From: Heliocidaris tuberculata
Lineage: Eukaryota; Echinodermata; Echinoidea; Camarodonta; Echinometridae
Assembly (NCBI GenBank): GCA_025618425.1
Contig: CM046838.1
Span: 11,627,050-11,691,049 of the forward strand
Length of the DNA: 64,000 nucleotides
Direction of reading: 5' to 3'
The notes under the pieces were generated by a model that was not told the origin of the DNA, made no database searches, and saw only the letters and a program-made list of their open reading frames with translations. Position 1 is the stretch's first letter. Each line of letters opens with the position of its first letter. This document shows positions 32,600-44,126 of the stretch, one piece after another. A program made the position numbers and the translations under genes.

Positions 32600-33275
32600 A
32601 CTACTACAACTAAACGAACAAAAGAAAACACTGAGAAAAGATAATATTCTGCCAACACCCACACACATATATGGTCATTATTTGCTTCCCAATAAATCCA
32701 CAATCGGGAAGAGGCCATGACGGAATGGCAACTTGTGAAGTTTTAGGAAACGAAATAAAGAGCCCGCCCCTTCCCCTCCCTCCTTTGTGTACACCTTTGA
32801 GATAATGTATATTGAATGAGTGATTAATTCTACATTGTTTCCTCATCCTACTAATCAGGTTGTTCATAATCTTCCAGCATCATCATCAATAACAACTTGT
32901 TCTTTAATCTTCCATCTTCTTTTCCCCTTCTTTTGTTTTCTTTATTTCATCGTCATTATTATTAACGTTTGAGTTTTTTCGGCCTATTAATGAATCCTCA
33001 CTTGTTAATTTTGTTTATTTTACAGGGAGAAGATAGTGGCAGTTTAAAGTTTACTTCTAACAGGTTGTCTTGTCACTAAACCTATAATAGAAATACGATG
33101 TTCCAGAAATCTATGGTAAAAATCGATTGTTATGCAGATTGCATGAAATCTACTTCTAGCAAAAGAAACATAAAAAATAAGAAAGAAAAACCAAAACGAA
33201 TAACTTAATGGAACAGTTCATTCCTCTACGAAAATTTGATTAAAGGTGTTTTTCTACATGGTTTATCTATATGTA
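32600..33275. other. Gene-less stretch upstream of LC8-5
   Basis: Nothing recognised apart from a C-rich stretch near 32763-32785 and a pyrimidine-rich stretch near 32900-32950. Confidence 0.5.
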
Positions 33276-33501
33276 GAGGTGTCGTAGTCGAGTGGTTTAA
33301 ACATTTGACTGGAGATGTGAAGGTCATGGTTTCGAACCCTGGGGCGGCACTAGTGTCCTTTAACATTAATCTTTATTTGTCACTCTCCACAGATATAGGT
33401 AGCCTATCTAGAACTGGGGTGATATTGAAGTGCCTTGAGCACCTTACGTGGTGGATATGAGCGCTATAAAAGCTTATCATAAAGAGCTTATCATTATTAT
33501 A
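33276..33501 (+). mobile_element. tRNA-derived SINE
   Basis: The head has an A box (TAGTCGAGTGG) and a near-consensus B box (TTTCGAACC). The body has GTGTCCTTTAACATTAATC, CACTCTCCACAG and ATGAGCGCTATAAAAG, and the tail ends in CATTATTAT. It is a relative of the elements at 26158 and 37363. Confidence 0.75.
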
Positions 33502-33521
33502 TCCGCACCTTTCTGCGTTCT

Positions 33522-33668
33522 GGGCCCTCTTGCATAAAAAGTTGTGATTAAACGCAACTCAAAAAATTAAACGCAACTCCATTTTCGACCAATCAGGATC
33601 GCGTATTAGGGACTTGCGTTTAATTTTTTGAGTTGCGTTTAATCGCAACTTTTTATGCAGGAGGGCCC
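33522..33668. mobile_element. Fold-back element (GGGCCCTC...TGCATAAAAAGTTG)
   Basis: An almost perfect inverted repeat of about 55 bp per arm. It begins GGGCCCTCTTGCATAAAAAG and is answered by CTTTTTATGCAGGAGGGCCC. Each arm carries two copies of TTAAACGCAACT. The short loop contains a CCAATCAGGATCG piece. Confidence 0.85.
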
Positions 33669-34456
33669 TGTTCGGATGGAAATACCAAAAAAACAACAAA
33701 CTTTTTACTTTGTAAAGAGAGAATAAAATAGATTTCCATTCTTATTGTACTATAATTGCTACAAGCCAATTCTATTTTGTATACGAAAAAATATTCGGAT
33801 GATGTGAAATAGAATTCGTGTTAGTATTTGCGGACCTTATGAACTATCCTACTGTCATAGCTTTTATTAAAAACTAGAATCAGCTTCAGTAGCGAACCTA
33901 GGGAGAAGGGCAAAATTTACATAAGTTTCCCCCTCTTCCCGAAAATTTGATAAATCAATAAAAATATTTGGTTAATTCGGTAAATTTTGAAACACTCCCC
34001 CCCCCCCCCCCCCTTTCCAGTCATTTGTGTACACGGAAAGCTTCTTTTGGATAAGGTATTGAGCTTGGATAAGAAATCAGCCAACTATTGAAATAAAAAT
34101 TGCCAAATTCGAGACGTCTCACTCTCTATAATTATAAATGTGAAAATTAAAGCTTTTAGTTTAAAAAAGATTCATCGATATATTAAATCTCATTGAAGAT
34201 TGTTGAAGATTTCTGTTCGAATAGGAGAACTATGTATGAACAATAAACCTTGAATAGAAGGAATAGGTCAGAATTTTCATCCATGTATTGTCTTGTCATA
34301 TCTTTCACAAACTAAAAGATAACGTGGGTGATATGAAATAGATAATTGGTTTCTATTGGCAGGGGTTCGGAACAGCCCTCCAATCGCTTCAAAAAAAACT
34401 AAAAAAAAACATGATCATCGATATGAAAGCAATCTTTAAAATATAATTTTTTTTCG
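33669..34456. other. Gene-less stretch
   Basis: A poly-C run lies at about 33997-34013. Nothing else recognised. Confidence 0.5.
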
Positions 34457-34865
34457 TAGCTTGTAACAAAACATCACCATATTTGTCACTGTGTGAATCA
34501 ACGGAAGCTACCAGTCACTCATAACTCCATGCAATAAAACAACACCACTACCATGACTATGAAATCTATCACTCACTTATAGCTTGTAACGTCGCCTTCT
34601 AATGAATAAAAAGAAATTCTTGGCTTCTTGACACACAAAAGTCTATTTTTCACAGAACGGTTTGTCTATTTTGGCAACCTAACACTTCTTCATGAAAAGG
34701 AGACGACTTCGATTTTTTTTCTCTCCAGCGTGTATCAAACTCCGTAGCTTGTAACACGATGGGCGTTACAAAGAAGTTATAGTCACCTATCTTGGAATGA
34801 TGTTTTCCCTCTCCGATTTTATTTTCTCTCTTTGGAGATTCAAGGTCACAGACTGAAAGTAATGA
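34457..34865 (-). repeat. LC8-upstream repeat block, copy 4
   Basis: On the minus strand the order is GAATCTCCAAAGAGAG, GGAGAGGGAAAAC, GTTACAAGCTACGGAG (34755-34740), AAGAAGCCAAGAATTTC, GTTACAAGCTAT (34590-34579) followed by AAGTGAGTG, then GTTACAAGCTACGAA (34468-34454). It reads toward LC8-5, 1.9 kb from its start site; a SINE and a fold-back element lie between. Confidence 0.75.
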
Positions 34866-35318
34866 TGACTTGTGTTGAACGAAACTGTATTTTTTTTCCA
34901 GTTCCATCTCTGGCTTAAACCTTTATCGATCAACTATGATCAATGTAGAAAAAAGGGATTGAATTTTTAATGTCTTCATTCAGTATATCTTTAATAACAA
35001 AATTACATTACAAGGCTTCAAAGTTGATACACAATCTACCAACAGCAGATGACATTTAAATGTCATAATTTTTACTCGTTTAATTTGGTAATTTGCAATT
35101 CAGGAACTGGAAAGTTTTAATTTCATTTTCAATTGTATAATAATATACTCAGGATAACTTCAAGAATATCATTTTGAAAGATGACCCGCGAGATACTTAT
35201 TTCATTCCTACATGTATTATTTTCATATAGTAGATACCACTTTTGTTTATGCCGTCCGATACACTGAGCTTCTCGACAGTGACGAATTAAAACTGACAGG
35301 TGAATAAAGATAATGATC

Positions 35319-35459
35319 AGGGGAGCGTTTCATCAAGCATTTTGTCGGTGATTTTTACTGACAAATTTGGTCTCAGCCAATCAGATGCGAGGATTTCAGT
35401 AGCTTATAACACTTGTCGGAAAAAATATCCGACAAATCCTTTCATGAAACGCTCCCCTG
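35319..35459. mobile_element. Fold-back element with GGGGAGCGTTTCAT ends
   Basis: CAGGGGAGCGTTTCATCAA at the left is answered by TTCATGAAACGCTCCCCTG at the right. Inner TGTCGG/CCGACA pairs and a central CTCAGCCAATCAGATGCGAG follow. It also contains GTAGCTTATAAC (35399-35410). A second copy lies at 47091-47231. Confidence 0.85.
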
Positions 35460-35736
35460 TTCATCTTTTATTTCAATGGAAGATATGGACTATAAATAGC
35501 CCTTATTATAGCAAACAATGTGTATATTTAACGGTTTTCTCTTCAACAAAAAGTTACTTAGATATTGTTACCCCAAAGAGGGATCGTAAACCTATGCATT
35601 TTTTTTTTTTTTACAAATTTCACCCCTCCCCCCCCCCCCCTCCCCTTCTGACAATCTCCAATCCGCCATTGATAGGCAGGAAAATGCGATGATTGTAAGG
35701 AGAAGAGTGAGAGAAACCGAAATGGTATAATTTTTC

Positions 35737-35790
35737 ATAGCTTATAACAAACCTTTTCAGCACCTTATAAAGAATATGATAGCTTTTAAC
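35737..35790 (-). repeat. Outer pair of GTTAnAAGCTA core motifs (right)
   Basis: GTTAAAAGCTAT (35790-35779) then GTTATAAGCTAT (35748-35737) on the minus strand. This is the mirror image of the pair at 89-118. Confidence 0.6.
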
Positions 35791-35799
35791 AAGGTGTAT

Positions 35800-36115
35800 C
35801 TGTCATGATTATTACAATAGCTATAGTTAAATCGTGCATGAGAGAAGTTTTGTCATGCGGTCATATTCCTACCCAAGCCATTCCCACGCTGCAGTTATTA
35901 TTCAAAAGTGAAGTATTTCTTTTGACTTCTGTCCAATTTAGACTCTCAACTTTAATTCCTTGTATGGAATCGTTAACAAATAATTACTTTTATTTAATAA
36001 TTTCTTCGGCTAAATATTAATTGATAACGTTATAAGCGCAACAGTAGCGTATTATGCTTGTCCAGCTTTGAGAGCCTATTTGCGTGGTTTGTGTTATTTC
36101 ATAATGCATGTATAC
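35800..36115. other. Gene-less stretch
   Basis: Nothing recognised. The open frame at 35805-36020 has no domain I know. Confidence 0.4.
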
Positions 36116-36518
36116 TTAAAGGGGAAGTCCACCCTGATATCAAGTTGGTTTTAAAAGAAGCAGAAATATTAAAGAAACAGATCAGTGAAAGTTCTAAAGA
36201 AAATATCTAATCATACATGCAACTTAGATATAATCATTGCACATATGCTTTTACACAAAACTGTATGAGATAAATTTATTCCTTCATCAACAACTAAAAA
36301 AAATGGAAATTTATGAAATTTCTGTACAGACCACTTGGGAGAAGAGCTCGCAAGACACGTCACCGAGTTACCAATTTGTGTTTGAGTGATAACAATTTCA
36401 AAAATTTATAACTTTCTAATTTCTTTTCGGCTTTTGCTCAAACTTTCACTAAACTGTTTCTTTCAATGTTCTGCTTTAATGAAAAGCAACTCAATGCCGT
36501 GGTTGTTTTCCCCTTTAA
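36116..36518. mobile_element. Long-TIR MITE, family 1, shorter copy flanked by TTAA
   Basis: The left end TTAAAGGGGAAGTCCACC and right end GGTTGTTTTCCCCTTTAA are inverted. It shares ACACAAATTGGTAACTC-type sequence and the TTATAACTTTCT piece with 29074-29610. TTAA at both ends (36116 and 36515) suggests TTAA-specific insertion, as with piggyBac-type enzymes. Confidence 0.8.
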
Positions 36519-36539
36519 AGAAATAATTTTGTTGAATAT

Positions 36540-36868
36540 ATGTCTGCTAAAAACTTTCTATCTTCATATTTTATTTCAATTAATTAATTTATTAATTTAT
36601 TTGTTTCATTTCTATTTCTATTTTTTATTCATTGTTTATTTTCATTATTTATATATTTTATTTTATTTTATTTATTCATTTGTTTACTTCTCCCCCCCCC
36701 CCTTTTTTTTTGGGGGGGGGTAAAAAAGCATTTTTCATTTTTTAAAAGTTTTTTTTTATAAAAATGAATTTCATGTCCTTCGGACTACATCACATTACTT
36801 GTTTGTATTTTTAGCCTTCTTCTTGCACGGCTTAGCATTTCGACTGGAAGTCTCGCATCGGCTTACAA
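36540..36868. repeat. T-rich low-complexity DNA with poly-C/poly-T/poly-G
   Basis: TTTATTTTATTTATTC sequence leads into a poly-C, poly-T, poly-G series (about 36693-36720). No gene. Confidence 0.6.
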
Positions 36869-36869
36869 C

Positions 36870-37078
36870 AATATGTTATATTATATTATATTATATTATA
36901 TTATATCATATTATATTATATTATATTATATTATATCATATTATATTATATTATATTATATTACATTACATTATATTATGTTATATTACATTATATTATT
37001 TCATATTACATTATATTATTTCATATTACATTATCATGATTATATTATATTATATTATATTATATTATATCATATTCA
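36870..37078. repeat. (ATATT)n pentanucleotide microsatellite
   Basis: About 40 units of TATAT-T with CATATT/ACATT variants. Confidence 0.95.
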
Positions 37079-37102
37079 ACAAACGCCGCGAGCAATTTCA
37101 CT

Positions 37103-37598
37103 AGAAGGGCAATCTTTACAATACAGAATCAGTGTCATCTATACATACATACATATCAATGGATGGCTCTGTACAGGCAGCCTCTTGATAATTAATGTTT
37201 TCAATTAATTGGTTATAATTTTTTTCCCTCCGTGCTACCAGTTTGAAAAAGGTTAATCAAACTGACTTTGCTTAACGAAACTTCCAAGTCGAATACGTCC
37301 GAAGATTCAAGAGGCTGCCATGCCACCATTCATAATTATGTATGTATGTATATGACACTGATTTTTTTTTTTTTTTTTAAATAACAAAAATGCACACGCT
37401 GGTATCAATATGCCTTTAGCACTTCATTTATTTGATGTACGATAAAAGAGCAATGTAGATAAAATGCCTTGCTCAAGGGCATAAGTGCCGTGCCGGGGAT
37501 CGAACGCCCGATCCTCGCATCTCCAGTCAAGCGCCTTAAACCACTGGACCACGGCACCTCCACTTCTGCTGATTCTGTATTGTAAAGATTGCCCTCTT
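37103..37598. mobile_element. Fold-back element interrupted by a SINE
   Basis: The left arm GGGCAATCTTTACAATACAG, then AATCAGTGTCAT, (CATA)n and CAGCCTCTTGA (37106-37186), is answered by TCAAGAGGCTGCCAT, (TATG)n and ATGACACTGAT (about 37308-37362). After a SINE, the arm resumes as CTGATTCTGTATTGTAAAG to GATTGCCCTC (37568-37598). Confidence 0.85.
37363..37567 (-). mobile_element. tRNA-derived SINE nested in the fold-back element
   Basis: The head at 37560-37486 has an A box (TGGTCCAGTGG) and a B box (GTTCGATCC). A body with GCCCTTGAGCAAGGCATTTTA follows, then a poly-A tail (the T run at about 37363-37378). CTGAT is duplicated on either side (ending 37362 and starting 37568), as expected for target-primed insertion. 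Confidence 0.85.
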
Positions 37599-38730
37599 GT
37601 GTTGGCTACTATACAACCACGACCTTTTGCAAAACTTGCAATTTGAGAAAGGAAATGTCACTCAAGTCAATGCCTTTTCTTCACCCTTTGAAAGTTTACA
37701 AAGACGTAACTCATTATCTTGTTTCACTCACAGAATAAATATTTAACATATGAATCCGATTGTTTCTAATTCATGCAGACGATGAAATTGATAGCCAAGA
37801 ACGTTGTCATGGTAACACGGAAGTTCAGTGGTTATTTTCTAAAAGATAAAGTGGGTTATGAGGTAACTGTCCATCCTAAGGCTTTGTCTGTGCACTATCT
37901 CACCTCAAGATTGTGGAAATCTTTCGGATTTTTCAGTAAAAAGAAATCAAAAGTGAAAGCAACAGGCCATTCCTTTCCTTTTATGAAAAAGCCTGCGATT
38001 ACAAGGCTTTAAATTATATTAATATTTTCCAACTATAGCCTCCATTACTATGTTTAAAAGAATGGTTTTAAAATCCCAAAGCGATAACATGACGAGATGA
38101 AAATGACACACAGTCAGAGTTGAATTGATTTATAGGTCATCAATTTGGACTATCATGGACGAAAGATGGCGACATTCATTACATCTGAAAATTCTCCGCC
38201 GTTACTTTGCTAGAGGATTGGCACACTACCAGACGACTCTATTCCCAAACAGGTGCTACAAAGTAATACGTCTGATGGAAGAATAGGAGGGAAGGATTCT
38301 TTCATTCTTATCCAATCAAGATAATTGACGAACTATGAGTAACTGTCTGAGGATCGAAAGATGTGTGGGTCTTGATTGCATAATGCAGATCACTTTATGG
38401 CAATCGTCCCCTCTACCCGATTCGAATCAACACGTCCCACATTTATACCTGTACATCTTTTCATCAGAAGCAGGGACAAAGTGAGCTGCAAACGTAGATT
38501 ACTTTCATGAAAAACACGAGCTTTAGTTTATCAAAAGGACTGAATTTGATTCCATTGATTTATATCTATATTGCGTATTATTAAAATAATTTAATGAGAA
38601 ACTATCTTTTATGATAAAATGTCATCATTACCCCGGGTCACTGGATTTCAAGCCCCTGCAATAGTGCGCAGCGTTTCCGTTCCGCCTCGAGTATTCCTAC
38701 CCTAATTTGCGTTCACATGTACATACTTAC
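37599..38730. other. Gene-less stretch
   Basis: No element recognised. A 79-codon frame at 37773-38012 follows a CAG, but it has no recognisable domain or matching donor. Confidence 0.5.
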
Positions 38731-38935
38731 AGCAAGGAGTTTCTGTGATAACTCCTTGCTTACAGGCAATGGCAAATGCAATCTCAAAAGTTTTTCAGCA
38801 ATCCTCAGTCCGTGCCCATTCTCTTCTGGTTAATGTCTTTTCCAAGGACATTAGTGCCGCGGCAGGGACACGACATGGTCCTTTTGATCCACAGCGTGAA
38901 TCCCGAGACCATGGAGACCTCGACACCTCTACAAA
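38731..38935 (-). mobile_element. Hairpin and decayed SINE remnant
   Basis: AGCAAGGAGTT and AACTCCTTGCT (38731-38761) form an 11-bp stem. 38795-38935 contains AATGTCTTTTCCAAGGACATTAGTGCC, split here as AATGTCTTTTCC and GGACATTAGTGCC, which matches the body of the SINE at 26158. The promoter boxes are decayed. Confidence 0.5.
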
Positions 38936-38939
38936 CTTA

Positions 38940-40395
38940 GGGAAAGTAGTCTAATCTATGAACAATCGAATTCCTATGGCAAAAAATGTGATTGAGAAAG
39001 CGGGGCACATGCATTTCAAAAAGACAAACTGACAACAAATTCTGACAATCTCAGCCTAAAATAATGACTTTGCCACATTAATTTATGAATGACTAGGACA
39101 TTTCTCTATTTGAATCGCTGTATGATTTAAAATCTACTGACCTTTCACCCCCAAATGAAATATGTATTGATAGATAATTTCATTTGCATAATTTATCCCC
39201 ATATGATGAATAGTTTCTCCAATAACTAAATACGCACTGAAATCCAAATATGCTCTTTTTCCGAGAATACGTTGTCGATTTTCCACTCATTGATATTGAT
39301 TAAGTTACTTTAAGCAGTAATGATTTACGACATATTCTGCATTGAACAGGCTAACTTTGTGAGCAGACGATGCGGTCATTATTAGTCACTCATTTTCCCG
39401 CCAAGCAAGATGATAGATATACGTCTGGTTGCGTGAGGTCATTGTTTCCGAAAAGCTTTGTCAGTTGCTACTCCTTTCCATCCAAATCATGACGAATTTA
39501 AAAAGGAGGAAAAGGAAATATTGAACAGCCCCCTCTTAACATAACATTGTTTCACTGACGAGAATTAAATGGTTGTAACCTTATATTGCATGATTGACGA
39601 GTATTTAAACGATTAGATTATGTCTACTTTATTGCTGGATACCTGCCAATGTGAAGGATTGTTATGTTTCATTCTGACAATTTTTGACAATAATAATTAT
39701 TTGCTCTTGTTGGAACATGTTTACGCTCTGCGCAAAAGAAAAAACGATGGAGGAGACAAATTAACAAGATTAATGATAAGAATCAAAATGAACTTAGGAA
39801 AACCAAGAGAAAATCACATTATGGATACATAATTGGCTGATCCAGGATTACTTGTACAAAAACTAAGTGAACTCATTACTCACATAAGCGGCCAAGTTTC
39901 GCTTTTTTATATTTGTTTGCTTATTTTATGCATATTTTCACTCACACCATCACGCGCAATGAGATAAAAACGAATGGTGGGAACTCATCTTTAGGTCCCA
40001 GGGGATTTGCTTGAACTTGCAAAGTACTTTTATCTTGTAATTATTTGAGAAGTGTACTGCCCTTGCTGTGTGTACAAACTGGTCAGCCCTTGATCCGAAT
40101 GAATGAGTTGTCACTTTTCCACTTTCCTGATATTTGGCACGGAATGTGAAAGGCATCTAAAGTAATCAAATTTACCAGGAAAACAATCGTTTCCACAATT
40201 ATTCATGGCTCCTGAGATAATAGAGCATGTTGTTGATATTGCAAGCTATTAGCAATTTTCTGCTTAACGCCCCCAATGATCAGCGGTTTTCTGCTTTTAT
40301 CGATCGTAGATCTATTATACATGACGGAAAGTAAAATGGTGCAGATAGTTGAAAGAAAGAACAAATAAATAAAATAGGATGGAGATATTCATATA

Positions 40396-40427
<32 letters not shown>

Positions 40428-43400
40428 AGAGGGGCGGAGACGTAGATGGAGGTGTGAAATAGAAAAAGAAAATAAGATAGATAACAGAAGAGAGAGAGAG
40501 AGAGAGCGAGAGAAAGAGAAAAAAGAAAGAAAGAAAAATATGAAAATGGAAGAGAGTCACAAAGTAAAAATTGCACAACGTTTCACAATTCACATAATTA
40601 TATATCTTTCTGTAAAACATCAATGAAAGAGAGCCTAGGACAGTACACAGGTCTCGAACATCAATGTCAAATTACATTTGCCTATCATTTTCAAAATGTT
40701 TGTAATCTTCACAGGAATTATTCAGAATGACATGTGATTTTGATTTGTTTCCACGTTCAATATACATACATAATATATGGCCTTCATGCCATGCGAAATC
40801 CTTATCACTTTGTGCATTATAAGCAATGTGGATATGTTCCTTTGACATGTTTGATTAACCTGATGTGAAACCTGTCGTGATCATTTACATTTTTTTGAAA
40901 TGAATATGTCAGTCACTTGGCGTGGTTTTCTTGGTTATCTTGCTGGCTTAACAATTTCGATTCATGTCATTCTGAAGATGTTGGATAATAGACCGACCTT
41001 TACATTTCTAAGCTCGGGAATGACTAAACATATACATCAGTCACATTTGGACAGGTTGATCCGATTGTGTTTGAGGAGCAAATCTATTTCACAATACCGA
41101 CTGATGTAGATCGTTAAATTGCCCTGATTCATGAATTTGATTTTCTAATTGGTAGTCTCAATTTCTGGAGATTATTGAATGATTAATGACATAAGATCCA
41201 GATAGATGAGCAAGAAATCAGTATGTACGCGAGGGGGATGAGGGGTCCATGCTAATCCCCGGCCCTCTAACCACCAAAGAAATGGATGAAAGTGAAGAGG
41301 ATTATAATAATGGAGGAGAATGACGCGAGATGCGATGATTCAATAAGCGATCGAGGCAATGAGTTAATTGATAATCAACTATAAGAAGCGCCATTGATCT
41401 TTGAATTATCAGATTTGTATCCGTCTAGACTGCTAAGTACACTAAATACAGGTGCAAATACGCACCCCATACAGAACAATACCAGAATTAGGTGCATGCC
41501 ATTTTTTAAATCTTTAAAATGATTAATTCTTGTGCATTTTGGACGAAGGGGGCATTAATTTCCACATTTCAAGGTGCAAAACTGTTTAGTCTTGCACCCT
41601 AAAAAGTACATTATACCAGTTATAGCAGAGGCTTATACAGCACAGGGTGAAGCGGCGACGCCCCCTCCACCATTTGAAGCCCCCCCCCCCCCCACACACA
41701 AAAAAACCCCCAAACTTGTAAGAATCTGCTCCCGCCATAGATCACTGTAGATACTGATGTAGGTCTATACCATTAATCCATGTTCTGTCACTCCTTGGTC
41801 ATACATGACATTTACACAGTATTCTATGCTCTCATTCTAGGATCGTAACGCTTCATTTGCTTAATCCTAACCCACATGTTTCATTCGCTTTCTCACAACC
41901 CTTTTCCCTAGTGCACCCTTTTCCAGAGTAATGCGTCTTCTGTCGGTTGTTTTTTAAAGGCTAATTTTCAGCTTAAAAGCGAACCATGACATTTGCCTCT
42001 CTTACTGAGCTTTGTTGTGTAATAAGTCTGCATGCTGGAACCACAAACATAAACATCATCCTCCATTTAAAGCTTACGTCTTTACTATTCTTTGTAACCG
42101 ACCCGTTTTCTATTACTATTCGACTTGAGCAAACTTTCCCATTATGCGGACTAGAGGTGCATTGTTAGATAATAGACCCCTGTCAGCGGTGTTGCCCCCT
42201 TTTTTGATGAATCTCGGCGTCGTTCCCGCGCGAGACAATGTTCCGCAAAACTATTACGAGTAGGTGTCAGAATTTGGGCGAACAATGCCGAATTTAGGAT
42301 GCATAATAGCGGACACCCACTGTGAAGTACCATGCTCCGTCTGGCAAGCAACACATTTAGGACATAAACATGAAGAGAAGACATGAATGGCTGTCAATTT
42401 GTTTACAGAGAAGAAAAGAAAATCACGCTTTCTTCTTTCTCAAGATGTGAACATCTTATGAGTTCATTAAGGGAACATCATCACATCAATGGAGCTGTAA
42501 TTACAGGTGCTTTGTTAAGAGTAGACGGTGATTATGACTGGTTATTAAACCGCATGTTTATTTAGCATGTGGAGTGTCCAGATCTATTAAAATATTCCTT
42601 AAGCACTCCAATGGGCGAATTATTTTCCTTTCCTTTTTGCTTTCTTATGTGGAAAGGGATCATTCACCTCCGGCTTACATAGCAAAAGAAGATAGAGCAT
42701 GTCTTAAATACCGGAGGTAAAAAGAATATAAAATATGACCGAACAAACACTCTTGCATGCCGTCACAAACAATGTCCCTCCTCAGACTGTAATGAAAATT
42801 AATGGTCATGGAATTTTAATAGTTCTTAATAATGTAAGAGGCCAAGAGTTATACGAAATAAAACAACTTTAAGGTACTTACGAAGTCGTTTGAAAATTGG
42901 TTTGTGAGCTAATACATCCCAGAGCTTCGTCTTCACCGTTGTTTTTTCACAATGCCATTATTATCATTGTAGGTGCCACTGGCCCCAAGTTTACAGAAAC
43001 GAAATGCCTTTCCAATAATTTTCTTTAAAATCTGTTCTTTCTAAGAAATATTTACGAGTTTCCCCGCTGCCAAATGTTTGTTTAACAGATTCTGAAGTAA
43101 GCATATCTTGATAATTTGCTGTGGCACAAGTTCATTGTTGAGGACAATTATCTGAAAATTGAAAACCTGTCCTAGGTTACACCCTAGTGAATGATACACA
43201 ATAGTCAGGATAATGGGGTAAGTCCTAGCAAGTACGTATAACTTCTTGGTCCAAGCTATTTAACACGTTAATGACCGAATCTAAGATTTTAATATATAAC
43301 TGTATATGAAGTTGATAGCCCTACTAGAAGTTGGATCACCCAAAATATCAAATAAAATGGCATATTTTAATTCAATTTATGTTCCCAATTTTAAAATACA

Positions 43401-43450
43401 ATTCTCTAATATTTGTAGAGTTTTGGACAAACGGTTGACTTGCCCGATGA
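38940..43450. other. 4.5-kb stretch without a recognisable gene
   Basis: It contains GA repeats (40398-40430 and 40488-40520), a poly-C run (about 41681-41692), a pair of GGTGCAAA/TTTGCACC-like spots (about 41450-41605) and an ACCTCCGG/CCGGAGGT inverted pair (42667-42719). No frame shows a known domain. Confidence 0.5.
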
Positions 43451-43457
43451 CAAATAC

Positions 43458-43657
43458 AAGAAGAGGAAGAAGAAGAAGAAGGAGAAGAAGAAGAAGAAGA
43501 AGAAGAAGAAATGAAGAAGAAGAAGAAGAGTAGTAGTAGAAGAAGAAGAAGAAGAATAAGAAGAAGAAATGAAGAAGAAGAAGAAGAAGAAGAAGAAGAG
43601 TAGTAGTAGAAGAAGAAGAAGAAGAAGAAGAAGAAGAAGGAGAAGAAGAAGAAGAAG

Positions 43658-43756
<99 letters not shown>

Positions 43757-44060
43757 AAGAAGAAGAAGAAGAAGAAGAAGAAATGAAGAAGAAGAAGAAG
43801 AAGAAGAGTAGTAGAAGAAGAAGAAGAAGAAGAAGAAGAAGAAGAAATGAAGAAGAAGAAGAAGAAGAAATGAAGAAGAAGAAGAAGAAGAAATGAAGAA
43901 GAAGAAGAAGAAGAAGAAGAAGAAGAAGAAGAAGAAGAAGAAGAAGAAGAAGAAGAAGAAGAAGAAATGAAGAAGAAGAAGAAGAAGATGATGAAGAAGA
44001 AGAATAAGGTAAAAAAGATGAGGTAATAAAAAGAAGAGGAAAAAATGAAGAAGAAGAAGG
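43458..44060. repeat. 600-bp (GAA)n/(GTA)n triplet repeat
   Basis: Long (AAG)n blocks with occasional GGAG and AATG interruptions frame a pure (TAG)n block of about 69 bp at 43687-43755. Every frame is open and translates to homopolymers, so none is coding. Confidence 0.97.
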
Positions 44061-44084
44061 GGAACAGCGACAACACAGAGGGTA

Positions 44085-44126
44085 GACCAAGGAGTCATCA
44101 CGTTCTGTGATAACTCCTTGGTCGTA
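44085..44126. repeat. Hairpin with ACCAAGGAGT / AACTCCTTGGT arms
   Basis: GACCAAGGAGT (44085-44095) is inverted as AACTCCTTGGTC (about 44112-44123), with CATCACGTTCTGTGAT between. It is related to 38731-38761 and to a CACTCCTTGGTC at about 41790. Confidence 0.7.

Noticed and set aside
37773..38012. 79-codon open frame after a CAG
   Set aside because: Lys-rich and not recognisable, with no paired donor; not distinguishable from chance.
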